Source: Ostreococcus lucimarinus CCE9901
Taxonomy: Eukaryota > Chlorophyta > Mamiellophyceae > Mamiellales > Bathycoccaceae
Assembly (NCBI RefSeq): GCF_000092065.1
Contig: NC_009370.1
Coordinates: 124,001-188,000 of the forward strand
DNA length: 64,000 nt
Direction of reading: 5' to 3'
In this document: positions 54,220 through 62,879 of the stretch, piece by piece
Layout: every line of letters begins with the position of its first letter
Numbering within the stretch: the first letter of the stretch is position 1
Translations under genes and position numbers: made by a program
Notes under the pieces: generated by a model
Database searches by the model: none
The model's input: only the letters and a program-made list of their open reading frames with translations
Told to the model about the DNA's origin: nothing

Positions 54220-55164
54220 CTAAACCGCTCGAACCGCGACATCGTCGTTGGCGTGAAATGTTGCGATCCAACCATGCTTGAGCACGACGCATTCGTGCCC
54301 GAAGAGATGCGCATTCTTTCTCGCGGATGTGGCGAACGCGCGCCGAAACGCCGGCGCGTCCTCGACTGCGCTCAAGAAGACTTTGTTGTGCCCGATGCAG
54401 AACGGTACGCGCGTGCCACCTTGTGCGAGGTACTGTCCAAGCCCACTGATGCATCCGGGCCAATCGGGATTGAAACAGTCGTCCAAGATAATGACGCCGT
54501 GAGCGTGTGAGCACGACTCGGCAAGGCGTAAATCAGCGAGCGTGCACTCAGCCGTGTGAGAACCATCGACGCTAAACATGCGCACATCGATCGCGTCGGC
54601 ACCATCGCCAACAACATCGCTCGGTTTTAAATCTGTCGAATTTCCCTGGATCACCTTGATGAAACTCGGCACGCCGTTTTCGTCCGTCGGCGTCCAACCG
54701 TCGACGTCGGCGCAAAACTTTCGGCAATTCTTTGTAAATTTACGCAAGTTCCCTCGTCCGCTTTCATCGACGTTAAAGTCTTGCTCCTCGAAGCAATCAA
54801 TCGCTATGCACCTTTCTTCCTCGCGCCTGCGTAGCGCCGTCAGAGCTAAAAACGACCGTCCATGATAGACGCCAATTTCGCACAACGCCGTCCTCTCCGC
54901 TGTCCCCAAACCGAACGCGTCCTGCTGCACCCTGTCGATAGTCTCGTACGCCTCCACGCATCCCAGCTCAAAGAACCCGCTCACAGACGTCAACGCTTCC
55001 ATCACCCGGCGCGTTCGCTCGCTCGCCGCGCTCGCGCACGACGCAGCGTGTTCGTTTCGTCGTCGCTCGGCGGCTGAACGAACTTTCGTGTCGTCGAACG
55101 ACGACGACGCCCGCGCGGTGGCGGTGCGCGCGCGCGCCGAGACGACGCGCGGGCACGATGACAT
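54220..55164 (-). CDS. Class I methyltransferase-like protein (Methyltransf_24)
   Basis: A 314-aa protein. The first 40 residues are A/R/S/T-rich, probably a plastid or mitochondrial presequence. The SAM-binding strand-turn is CEIGVYHGRSFLALTAL, the acidic end of strand 2 is CIAIDCFEEQDF, and the central strand is VRMFSVDGSHTAECTLADLRLA with VIILDDCFNPDWPG. This DGxH...DD pattern is typical of Methyltransf_24 and TylF/CmcI-like enzymes, which often modify sugars or small molecules. The acceptor is unknown. It follows COMMD3 on the same strand with about 80 bp between. Confidence 0.75.
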   Translation of the reverse strand: MSSCPRVVSARARTATARASSSFDDTKVRSAAERRRNEHAASCASAASERTRRVMEALTSVSGFFELGCVEAYETIDRVQQDAFGLGTAERTALCEIGVYHGRSFLALTALRRREEERCIAIDCFEEQDFNVDESGRGNLRKFTKNCRKFCADVDGWTPTDENGVPSFIKVIQGNSTDLKPSDVVGDGADAIDVRMFSVDGSHTAECTLADLRLAESCSHAHGVIILDDCFNPDWPGCISGLGQYLAQGGTRVPFCIGHNKVFLSAVEDAPAFRRAFATSARKNAHLFGHECVVLKHGWIATFHANDDVAVRAV

Positions 55165-55425
55165 TTAAATTATGAATCGACACGACCGCTTGTTGAGAAC
55201 TTTGTTGAGTTATTACAACGACTCGCGTTGTGCGGCGAAGGACGCCGGCGTTGAGAAAACGCCGAGACGCGTCGCGGCTTGACGCTAGCGATAGATAGAC
55301 CGTGGGAAAATCTCTACTCGAAGAACGGGATTCTTCGTGGTAATGAGTGAAAGTTTATTGTTTCATTCGCGCCATCGCCCGTGATGCTCGCGAATGGGGT
55401 GGCTCGCGCGTCGTCGCGACGACGT

Positions 55426-56400
55426 TTACAACTTCGGAATGAAGGAGTTCGTCGGCGTGCACTCGCGCATGAAAACCATGGCGGCGCCGAGGTGCATGGC
55501 GCTCAGAGCGCGGCCCCAGGGCTGAACCATTTGCGGCGCCAAAGAAGTGGCGACGATGAGAAGCTCGAGGCACAAGAACAACGCGGCGCGTCGGGTGGAG
55601 TAGCCAGAGATGTAGCCCAAGGCGACGCACGTGCTGACGACGTGGTGCAGCGGGTGGAAGATCAAGCCGGCGACCGGGCCGAGGACGCCCGGACCGGTCA
55701 TGCCGGCGGCGGTGAACTTGGCCATGGACGAGCCTTGCATCATGAGGAAGCTCATCATCAAGCCCGGAACAGCGATCGCGAGCTTGCGAAGCGCGGCGGC
55801 TTGCTTGGAAGAAAAGTAGCCGCGCGCCTTGCGCGTCGTGAGCAACAAAAGAATGGCGTTCGAGTACTTGAACGCCATGGCGTTGCGAATGAACACATCG
55901 CGAACGCCGTGCGAAGAGCCGGCGATCATGGTGTTACCGCATAAGAATAAGCTCATAGCGGTGAAGAGCGCCGGAATGTCACTGTTCGACCCGATGCCCA
56001 AGATGGCGCCGAAACCGATGAGAAACTGCACGAAGCTCCAGTGCGCGCCGAACCACGCGGCGCCGACGGGCGCCAACGGCCCGGACGCTCCCTTCAACCC
56101 GAGCGACTTAAACATCGCCGCCGTGCCTCGTCCACCGAGCTCCGGCACGCCCGCGTACGCGATCGACGTCGCCGCACCGTACGCCCCGAGTCGTTCCAAA
56201 AACGTCTTCAACCCGCTCACCGACGTCAGCATCGTCGCCGTCGCCTTCGCGTTTCCGAGCACGTTCAAATTCACGAGCGTCGTCAACGGATTCCCGATCT
56301 TCGGCAAACTCGGAAGTTTAGACTTCGGGCTCGAGCGCGTGCTTCGCGCCGACTTCTTCGAGCTCGATCTCTTCGAAGGCGCGCGTCGCGCGCCCGCCAT
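55426..56400 (-). CDS. Multi-span membrane protein of unknown function
   Basis: A 324-aa protein. The N-terminus (K/R/S-rich to residue 35) may target an organelle. Hydrophobic segments suggest six or seven membrane helices, among them FGAHWSFVQFLIGFGAILGIG, ALFTAMSLFLCGNTMIAGS, KLAIAVPGLMMSFLMMQG and GVLGPVAGLIFHPLHHVVS. HPLHHVV and RECTPTNSF are distinctive but not diagnostic. I do not recognise the family. The ATG at 56400 is used; upstream only GTG is in frame. Codon bias on the minus strand is strong (third-position G/C). Confidence 0.7.
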   Translation of the reverse strand: MAGARRAPSKRSSSKKSARSTRSSPKSKLPSLPKIGNPLTTLVNLNVLGNAKATATMLTSVSGLKTFLERLGAYGAATSIAYAGVPELGGRGTAAMFKSLGLKGASGPLAPVGAAWFGAHWSFVQFLIGFGAILGIGSNSDIPALFTAMSLFLCGNTMIAGSSHGVRDVFIRNAMAFKYSNAILLLLTTRKARGYFSSKQAAALRKLAIAVPGLMMSFLMMQGSSMAKFTAAGMTGPGVLGPVAGLIFHPLHHVVSTCVALGYISGYSTRRAALFLCLELLIVATSLAPQMVQPWGRALSAMHLGAAMVFMRECTPTNSFIPKL

Positions 56401-56993
56401 GGTCGCTTCTCTCGTCGTTGAATTAATTCCCACGCGCGAATGTCAATTCGCCTCCTGAGGTCGCGCTCGCGCGTGTCCCGCGCTCGACCGCGCGTGAACC
56501 GCGCTTCGTGCGTTCGCGCGTGAAGCGCGTTCGTTCTCTCGCTTCGATGCTTCGATGCGTCGGTGGTCCTCGACGCGTCGTTCGCGAACGTTCGTCACGC
56601 GCGCGTCACGAAGTGTCGCGCCGCGCAACCGTCGCTTCGCGCGCGTGTCGCGTCGCGTCGCGTCGCGTCGCGTCGCGATCGTTCCCCTCTCGACGCGTAC
56701 TCTACGCGTTTTATCGCCATCGCGCACATTTTCCACACGTCCCCAAAGTGCGCGCGCCAGCGCATCGGTCGAGGGGAACGAGCGCTGACGGCGCGAGTCA
56801 CCGAATGTCCGAACCATCGCGCGTGATCACCGGTCGTGACTCAAAAAGAGTCATAATTCAATAAAATACGGTACGCGACGCATTGAGAGTCACAAAAACC
56901 CTAAACGACCGAAACGTCGATCGGCGTCGACCGACGCGCCGCGCCGCGCGTCGATCGACGCGCGACGACGGCGCGAGATCGCGACGCGACGCG
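56401..56993. promoter_or_regulatory. Divergent promoter region with TGACTC dyad and telo-box
   Basis: 593 bp without a gene. (GTCGC)n repeats lie at 56646-56678. A dyad TGACTC-AAAAA-GAGTCA lies at 56837-56853, another GAGTCA at about 56886, and a telo-box AAACCCTAAA at 56896-56905. These lie within 160 bp before the PUB gene ATG and look like its promoter. Confidence 0.5.
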
Positions 56994-57548
56994 ATGGCGT
57001 ACGCGGGCTACGCCCCGGGACACCGCGTCGTCGAGCGCACGCCGCTCGAGCGCGCGCTCCGCGCGATCGCGCGCCCGGAGACGCTCGATCTGCTCGAGCG
57101 ACTGAGCAAGAACGTCGCGCGCGCGCCGAGCGAGGCCAAGTATCGAAAGTTGAAGCGCGCGAACGCGACGATCGGGCGAGAGATATTCGACGACGAGCGC
57201 GCGATGCGGGCGATGATGACCATGGGGTGGATCGCGGAGACGATCGAGGGGTCGGAGTGCCTGACGCTGCCGAGAGGGACGACGACGACGATGCGAGAGG
57301 TGCGCGCGATGGACGAGGCGCGGACGGCGCTGCGACGAAGGCTGGAGGAGGAGATGCGGGCGAAGATACGAGCGAGAGCGATGGCGAATGATCCGCGGAG
57401 AGCGGCGCTGAGGGAGGCGGTGGAGGCGGATCGAGCGGAACGCGCGGTGAGGGAACCGGTGACGACGGGGTCGCGCGCCGCGGCGCGAGGGACGGGGACG
57501 ACGGTGACGGCGAAGGAGGTCGGCGCGTCGGGAAGCTCGGGGTGCTGA
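56994..57548 (+). CDS. PUB-domain protein
   Basis: A 184-aa protein. Residues 20-100 match a PUB domain, the fold that binds the C-terminal tail of the AAA ATPase p97/Cdc48: LDLLERLSKNVARAPSEAKYRKLKRAN, then IGREIFDDERAMRAMMTMGW and ECLTLPRG. A charged helix and an A/T/G-rich tail follow. No thioredoxin, UBX or transglutaminase domain is present, so it is a bare PUB adaptor. It probably links p97 to protein or ribosome quality control. It uses the first ATG in a frame opened by TTG only. Confidence 0.8.
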   Translation: MAYAGYAPGHRVVERTPLERALRAIARPETLDLLERLSKNVARAPSEAKYRKLKRANATIGREIFDDERAMRAMMTMGWIAETIEGSECLTLPRGTTTTMREVRAMDEARTALRRRLEEEMRAKIRARAMANDPRRAALREAVEADRAERAVREPVTTGSRAAARGTGTTVTAKEVGASGSSGC

Positions 57549-58020
57549 GGATAATGCGCTATTACGCGACGGCGCGATGTGAGCGGACGAGACGCGGACG
57601 CACCCGCTCGCTCGCTCGCTCGCGCGCGCGCTCGTCGCGTAATAGTCGCGCCGCGGCGCGCGTTCCGCGCGTTCGATTGGAACGGTCGCGCGCGATCTCG
57701 CGAGGAATTCGTTCGCATCGTCGCCGTGCGAAAACCATGGCTTCGACGATGACGACCACGACACAGTCCTCGCGACTCGCGCGCTCGTCGTGACGCCAAG
57801 TCGAGTAACCGTCGAGCGTCTCCGCGCTCGACGTTCGTCTTCGCCGATAACCGCCGAACAATCGACGCGAACGCTCGCGTAAGATTTATCACATCATTCA
57901 TTTCACGCGCCATCATTCTTTGTACGTTGTTATACACTACACTCATTCATACGCGAACGCTCGCCTCGCCGCCGTCTCGTCTCGCGCCCGCCGCACTTTG
58001 TCCCTCGCGCGTTCGCCGTC
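57549..58020. other. Intergenic, nothing recognised
   Basis: 472 bp between the PUB and carrier genes. It contains CGCTCGCTCG runs and a few TTCGTC words, and becomes AT-richer after 57880. No gene, repeat family or hairpin was seen. Confidence 0.4.
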
Positions 58021-58884
58021 ATGCCCATCATCGACGTCGCCATCGGCCCGTTGATCCAAATGGCCGAGGCCGCGTCGCTCGGCATGCCGTTTGAGGTCTG
58101 GAAGACCCGCATGGGTCGTAAGCGCGACGAGAGCACGCTCCGCGCGTTCGCAAACATTTACCGCGAGGGCGGCCCTAGCGCTTTTTGGCGCGGAACGCAG
58201 GCGAAAATGGTGGAAAGCGCGACGAAAGGGGCGATATTGATGTACGCGAAGGAAGGCATAAACGATGGGTTACTCGCGAGCGGATGGACGCCCGGAGCGG
58301 CGGGCGTGGCGGCGGGCGCGGGTGGTGGGATCGCGCAGGTGAGCGTCATGGCGCCGACGACGTACTTGGTCACGGGCGCGGTGAACTCGCCCGGCATGTC
58401 GACGATGGAGCGGATACGGACGACGTACGCGCGGGGAGGGATCGGAGGATTTTATCCAGGCGGTGTCGCCATCGCGTTCCGGCAAGCGACGAATTGGGCG
58501 TCGAGACAAGGATTCACAGAGATCGTTCGCGAAAAGGCGCGAACGGCGATTTACGGCGACGCCGAGGGCGCGAAATTGACCAAGTGGGAAGAAGTCGGGT
58601 GCGGGATCGTCGGTGGGACGTTGGCGTCGTGGAATCATCCGTTTGAAGTCGCGCGGATCGAGGCGCAGAGTCGTGGGAACGCCGGAATTCCCACCGGGAA
58701 CATGGTGAGCGTGATGCGCGACATCGTCAAGGAGAGCGGCGTCGGCGGTTTGTTTCGCGGCATCGTTCCTCGCATCGGATTGGGAATTTGGCAGACGCTC
58801 TTCATGGTGACCGGGGCAAAGATGGTGAAGGAGACTTTGAAAGAGAACGGGTATCTCGAGAACGCCGGTTCGGGCGGGCATTAA
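58021..58884 (+). CDS. Mitochondrial carrier family protein
   Basis: A 287-aa protein with three repeats of about 95 residues, as in the SLC25 family. Signature motifs are partly degenerate: GMPFEVWKTRMG in repeat 1, MAPTTYLVTGA in repeat 2 and NHPFEVARIEAQ in repeat 3. The following GGPSAFWRGTQAK, GGIGGFYPGGVAI and GVGGLFRGIVPRI are the usual [FWY]-[RK]-G segments. The motif loss in repeat 2 makes it similar to YHM2-like carriers (citrate/oxoglutarate), but that assignment is weak. It acts in the inner mitochondrial membrane. No presequence is seen, which is normal for the family. Confidence 0.8.
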   Translation: MPIIDVAIGPLIQMAEAASLGMPFEVWKTRMGRKRDESTLRAFANIYREGGPSAFWRGTQAKMVESATKGAILMYAKEGINDGLLASGWTPGAAGVAAGAGGGIAQVSVMAPTTYLVTGAVNSPGMSTMERIRTTYARGGIGGFYPGGVAIAFRQATNWASRQGFTEIVREKARTAIYGDAEGAKLTKWEEVGCGIVGGTLASWNHPFEVARIEAQSRGNAGIPTGNMVSVMRDIVKESGVGGLFRGIVPRIGLGIWQTLFMVTGAKMVKETLKENGYLENAGSGGH

Positions 58885-58968
58885 TCAATACGATCTTTTC
58901 GTCAGTCTTTGTTGAGCGCGACTCCTTTCTAATCCTCCGAAACATCACATCTCGTCGCGTCGTTCAAG

Positions 58969-60237
58969 ATGTCAATCCGCGCCGTGCTCGCGTCACTCAA
59001 CGATCCGCGCGATCGTCGATGCGTGCGCATCGTCTGCGTCGCGTTAATCGCGTTCGAACTCGCGTTGTGCGCGGTAATCATCGCCAAAGTTGCCTACACA
59101 GAAATCGATTGGATCGCGTACATGGAGGAAGTGCACGGCTATGCGCGAGGCGAGCGCGATTACACCAAACTGAAAGGTGGCACTGGACCTTTGGTATACC
59201 CAGCTGGGTTCGTGTACGCGTACAAGGCGCTGTATGATTTGGTGGGTGGGCTTGAACGCGGGACGAGCGCGCGCGGCGTGGCGACGGCGCAAGTCGTCTT
59301 CGCGTTAGTGTACGCCGCGCATCAAGCGCTGGTGTTCTCGATGTACGCGATGTGTGAAATTATACCACCGTGGGCGTACGCATTGTTGTGCCTGTCGAAG
59401 CGCGTACACAGTATTTTTGTGCTTAGAATGTTCAACGACGGCGTCGCGATGGCGTTGGCGTATGGCGCGACGACGTTGTTTCAACGCAAAAGGTGGATCG
59501 CGGGGAGCGTGGTGTTTTCTCTCGGAGTGTCGGTGAAGATGAACGTATTATTGATGCTTCCTGGGTTATTGGTACTGCTGGTAGGAGGTACGAGCGCGGG
59601 AACGGCCATCGGAGCTGTCGCGGCGATTGTGGGGACGCAAATCGCGCTCGGCGCGCCGTTTCTTGCGACGTATCCTCGCGAGTATCTAAGCCGCGCGTTC
59701 GAGCTCGGTCGCGTGTTCACGCACAAGTGGAGCGTCAACTTCAAGTTTGTGTCGGAAGACATTTTTGTGTCGAAGTCATTCGCAAAATACCTACTTCTTG
59801 CGCACTTGGTCTGCTTGTTTGTCTTCGCGCACCGACGGTGGTGCGCACGCGAAGGGGGATTTTTCTTCAATTTCGTGCGAGATTTCTTCAAACGCTTGCT
59901 CCTGAGGAACGTTGATGGCGTGCAATCGACGTTTACCCCCGCGCACGTCGCGCTGGTGCTGGCGCAGAGTAACTTGATCGGCATCGTTTTTGCGCGTTCG
60001 TTGCATTATCAATTTTATTCGTGGTACTTTCACACTATACCCCTGTTGCTTTGGTCCAACCCACGAGTGCCGGTGGGGGCTAAGCTCGCAATCATGGGTG
60101 CGATAGAGTGGTGTTGGAACGTCTACCCGTCCACGCCGACGTCGAGTAAGATTTTCGTCGTCATTCACCTCGGTGTTCTGGCAGTTGCTTACGCCGCGCC
60201 GACGGCGTCGAGACGTGGCAAACAAAAGAGCGCGTAG
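58969..60237 (+). CDS. ALG3: ALG3 dolichyl-P-Man alpha-1,3-mannosyltransferase
   Basis: A 422-aa polytopic ER protein. The luminal acidic motif EIDWIAYMEEV and YTKLKGGTGPLVYPAGFVY are diagnostic of ALG3, which adds the first luminal mannose to Man5GlcNAc2-PP-dolichol. Further conserved stretches are LVLLVGG, FELGRVFTHKWSVNFKFVSE and ARSLHYQFYSWYFHTIPLLLW. The C-terminal basic tail (RRGKQKSA) could act in ER retention. The length is close to that of plant and yeast ALG3. The gene lies 85 bp after the carrier gene. Confidence 0.92.
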   Translation: MSIRAVLASLNDPRDRRCVRIVCVALIAFELALCAVIIAKVAYTEIDWIAYMEEVHGYARGERDYTKLKGGTGPLVYPAGFVYAYKALYDLVGGLERGTSARGVATAQVVFALVYAAHQALVFSMYAMCEIIPPWAYALLCLSKRVHSIFVLRMFNDGVAMALAYGATTLFQRKRWIAGSVVFSLGVSVKMNVLLMLPGLLVLLVGGTSAGTAIGAVAAIVGTQIALGAPFLATYPREYLSRAFELGRVFTHKWSVNFKFVSEDIFVSKSFAKYLLLAHLVCLFVFAHRRWCAREGGFFFNFVRDFFKRLLLRNVDGVQSTFTPAHVALVLAQSNLIGIVFARSLHYQFYSWYFHTIPLLLWSNPRVPVGAKLAIMGAIEWCWNVYPSTPTSSKIFVVIHLGVLAVAYAAPTASRRGKQKSA

Positions 60238-60311
60238 TGTGAGTAGTGTGTAATAGCCTAGCTTAGAGCCCACAATTGTACAAAATGATAGATATATATA
60301 CAAAGCAGGTA

Positions 60312-61382
60312 CTAAATCTGAATCCCGAAGAAACGATCCCAAAACGTCGCCGTTCGCGTGACGTAGAAGCTTCGTCCCGACGGCGACGTCAAAGGTCCTT
60401 CGTAATCCACGGAGTCCGTCATCTCGCCGTAGCCTTTACCCGCGCCAGCCATGACGCGATCATCGTCGTATTCTTCTAGTAAGCCCGCTTCTTTGAGTTT
60501 ATCTTGAAGCTCCGACCGTCTGGCCTCCATGGTGAGCACCAAGTCGCCCAACGCGCGCGTGCGCTGACGATCAATTTGACGCAGCCTAGCCACCGCCTCG
60601 GCTTGCTGTTGTGCCTGTTGCAGCACGCTTCGCGTCTGTTCGATGAGTTCAAACTGCCCCTCGTCGTTTAATTCCTTAATCTCGACATTAATCGACACCG
60701 GTCGCTCGCCAATCAAATCAAACTCGTTTTCGCGTTGCTGCAACAAGCGCCGCACCGCCTGCAATTCTCGCTCCTTTTCTTGATGCTGCGCGTGCAAGTC
60801 CTGCATTTTCTGCGTCAACTCCTTCACGCGCGTGATCAAAACACCATTCTGATGCTCCACACTCCCAGGAAGCGCACCCCCGGTCTGCTCTACCGTCTGT
60901 CCCTGCAGCGCCGCCTTGCGCACCGCGCTCAAAGATTTCGCCGTCTCTCGCAATATATTCTCCGTCACCTCCCGCTTCATCGTCTCTCGCACCAGCGTCG
61001 CCTGCGTCTCAAACAACCTCTTCTCATTCGTCTCCACCTTTTCCTCCAAATTCATCTCCTCGTACCGCTTCAACGGCGTCCTCGACCGCGCGCTCGCGCT
61101 CGTCGCCGGCGTCCTCGTCGCCGTCTCTCCGTTCCCGCGCTCTCCGAGCGTCGTCAACCGTCCGTTCGTCGCCTCCGGCGCCGGCACCGGTCGCGATCCG
61201 ATCGCTCGCGGCCGATTCGCGGCGCCATCGACGACGCGTTTCGTCACCGTTCGCACCGGGATCTCGTCCACGGTTTGAATCGTCTTCACCGTGCGCGTCA
61301 CCGTGCGCGTCACCGTCGTCCCGTCCGCGAGCGTCTCGGTGTTTTCGTTCGTTTCGCGCGCTTTCGCGTCGCCCTCGCCCAT
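60312..61382 (-). CDS. Coiled-coil protein of unknown function
   Basis: A 356-aa protein. The N-terminus is T/V-rich (TVTRTVTRTVKTIQTV), followed by a P/S/T-rich linker. Residues 105-310 have heptad-like coiled coil with Q/E/R-rich helices (VKELTQKMQDLHAQHQEKE, LRQIDRQRTRALGDL). The C-terminus (GRSFYVTRTATFWDRFFGIQI) is aromatic and may bind a membrane surface. I do not recognise the family. It diverges from the alcohol dehydrogenase gene across 140 bp containing a double telo-box. Confidence 0.7.
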   Translation of the reverse strand: MGEGDAKARETNENTETLADGTTVTRTVTRTVKTIQTVDEIPVRTVTKRVVDGAANRPRAIGSRPVPAPEATNGRLTTLGERGNGETATRTPATSASARSRTPLKRYEEMNLEEKVETNEKRLFETQATLVRETMKREVTENILRETAKSLSAVRKAALQGQTVEQTGGALPGSVEHQNGVLITRVKELTQKMQDLHAQHQEKERELQAVRRLLQQRENEFDLIGERPVSINVEIKELNDEGQFELIEQTRSVLQQAQQQAEAVARLRQIDRQRTRALGDLVLTMEARRSELQDKLKEAGLLEEYDDDRVMAGAGKGYGEMTDSVDYEGPLTSPSGRSFYVTRTATFWDRFFGIQI

Positions 61383-61456
61383 GGCGGTCGTCGCGCCGTC
61401 GCGCGCGCGCGTGTGACGTCGTCGCCGCGAATCGAATCGGGGTGTCGGGCGCGCCG

Positions 61457-61471
61457 AACCCTAAACCCTAA
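61457..61471. promoter_or_regulatory. Double telo-box in a divergent promoter
   Basis: AACCCTAAACCCTAA, two units of the plant/green algal telomere repeat, lies 52 bp before the alcohol dehydrogenase start and 75 bp from the coiled-coil gene start. In plants such boxes near starts bind Myb-type or Pur-alpha-like factors. It is too short to be a telomere remnant with confidence. Confidence 0.55.
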
Positions 61472-61522
61472 CTAAACGCGCGACACTAATCGACGCGTCG
61501 TTCGATTCGCGCGAACGACGCG

Positions 61523-62801
61523 ATGGCGACGAAAGCGCGCGCGGTCGGTGCGTGAGAGCGCGCGAGGGCGCGCGCGAGCGTCGACGCGACGCCTCGACGA
61601 CGACGACGACGACGCGGAAGCGCGCGGTCGATGAGATTCGTGACGATTGATTGATTTCTTCGTGACGCGACGCTTCCATCGGGACGCGACGCCTCGACGA
61701 CGACGACGACGACGACTGACGAGCGATGGATTGGACGCGAGCGCAGCGGCGACGAAGGCGAGCCTGGACGCGTTCGAGACGATCGACGTCGAGCGACACG
61801 CCGTCGGGGACGATGACGTGAGCTTCGACTTGGCGTATTGCGGTATATGCCACACCGACCTGCACTTCGCGATGAACGACTTGGGGAACACGCGGTATCC
61901 GATCGTTCCGGGACACGAGCTCATCGGAACGGTGACGGAGGTTGGTAAAAATGCGGCGTCGAGAGGTTTCGCGATCGGGGACGTCGTCGGCGTGGGATGC
62001 ATCGTGGATTCGTGCTTGGCTTGTAAATACTGCGCCTCGAACGAAGAACAATATTGCGAAGCGGGCATGACGATGACGTACGGCGGCGAAACGAAGCATG
62101 GGCGAGCCGGCCCGAACGGTCAAATCACCGTCGGTGGGTACAGTACCAAGCACGTCGTCGACTCAAGATTCGCGATTAAGATTCCCAAGGGCGTGGATGA
62201 CCTCGCTGCGTGCGCGCCCCTTATGTGCGCCGGTATCACGCTGTTTGATCCCATCAAGGCGTTCGGCGTGCGAGAGGGCATGCGAGTCGGCGTCGCGGGT
62301 ATCGGTGGATTGGGTCAAATGGGGATTAAAATCGCCGCCGCGCTCGGCGCCGAGGTCACCGCGATTTCTCGCACGAACGCCAAGGAGGCCAAGGCCAAAG
62401 CCGCCGGCGCGAAGCACTTCATCGCGTCGTCGGACGCCGAGGCGATGAAGAACGCCGCGGGCTCGCTTGACTTGATTCTTGACACCGTCTCCGCTAGCCA
62501 CGACAGCGAACCGTACGCGGCCATGCTCGATAAGAAGGGCACACTGTGCTTGCTTGGGTTACAAACGGCGCCCGTCGCGGTGAACGCGACGCAGTTTGTC
62601 TTCAACCGCATCGCCGTCACCGGATCGTTGATCGGTGGCATCAAAAATACACAAGAGATGATCGATTTTTGCGTCGAGAAGAAGCTGTATCCGGAAATCA
62701 AAATTATCGACGCGAAGGAAATTCCCGAAGCGCTCAAGAACTTGAACGACGGTAACGACGCGGGCGTTCGATACGTCATCGACTGCAAGACAATCAAGTA
62801 G
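61523..62801 (+). CDS. Zinc alcohol dehydrogenase, CAD/YahK type
   Basis: Two exons are inferred: 61523-61547 (25 nt) and 61747-62801 (359 aa). The 199-bp intron has donor GTGCGTGAG, GACTGAC and CAG, and gives a start MATKARAVAATKASLDAF that suits the family. Catalytic zinc ligands are Cys40 and His65-Glu66 (PGHE); structural zinc is Cys98, Cys101, Cys104 and Cys112. The NADP fold has GVAGIGGLGQMG. YCGICHTDLHF and GGYSTKHVV are typical of the cinnamyl alcohol dehydrogenase family, which reduces various aldehydes with NADPH. An intronless reading would lack any ATG start before the domain. Confidence 0.9.
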
Positions 62802-62879
62802 ATGCGCGGATCTCTTTTATTTTTCAATCTTACGAAATTCTTTACTACAGCTCTGCATTTCAATTTCAAATCATTCGCG

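Noticed and set aside
61457-61471. Telomere or subtelomere boundary
   Set aside because: Only two repeat units, flanked by housekeeping genes on both sides.
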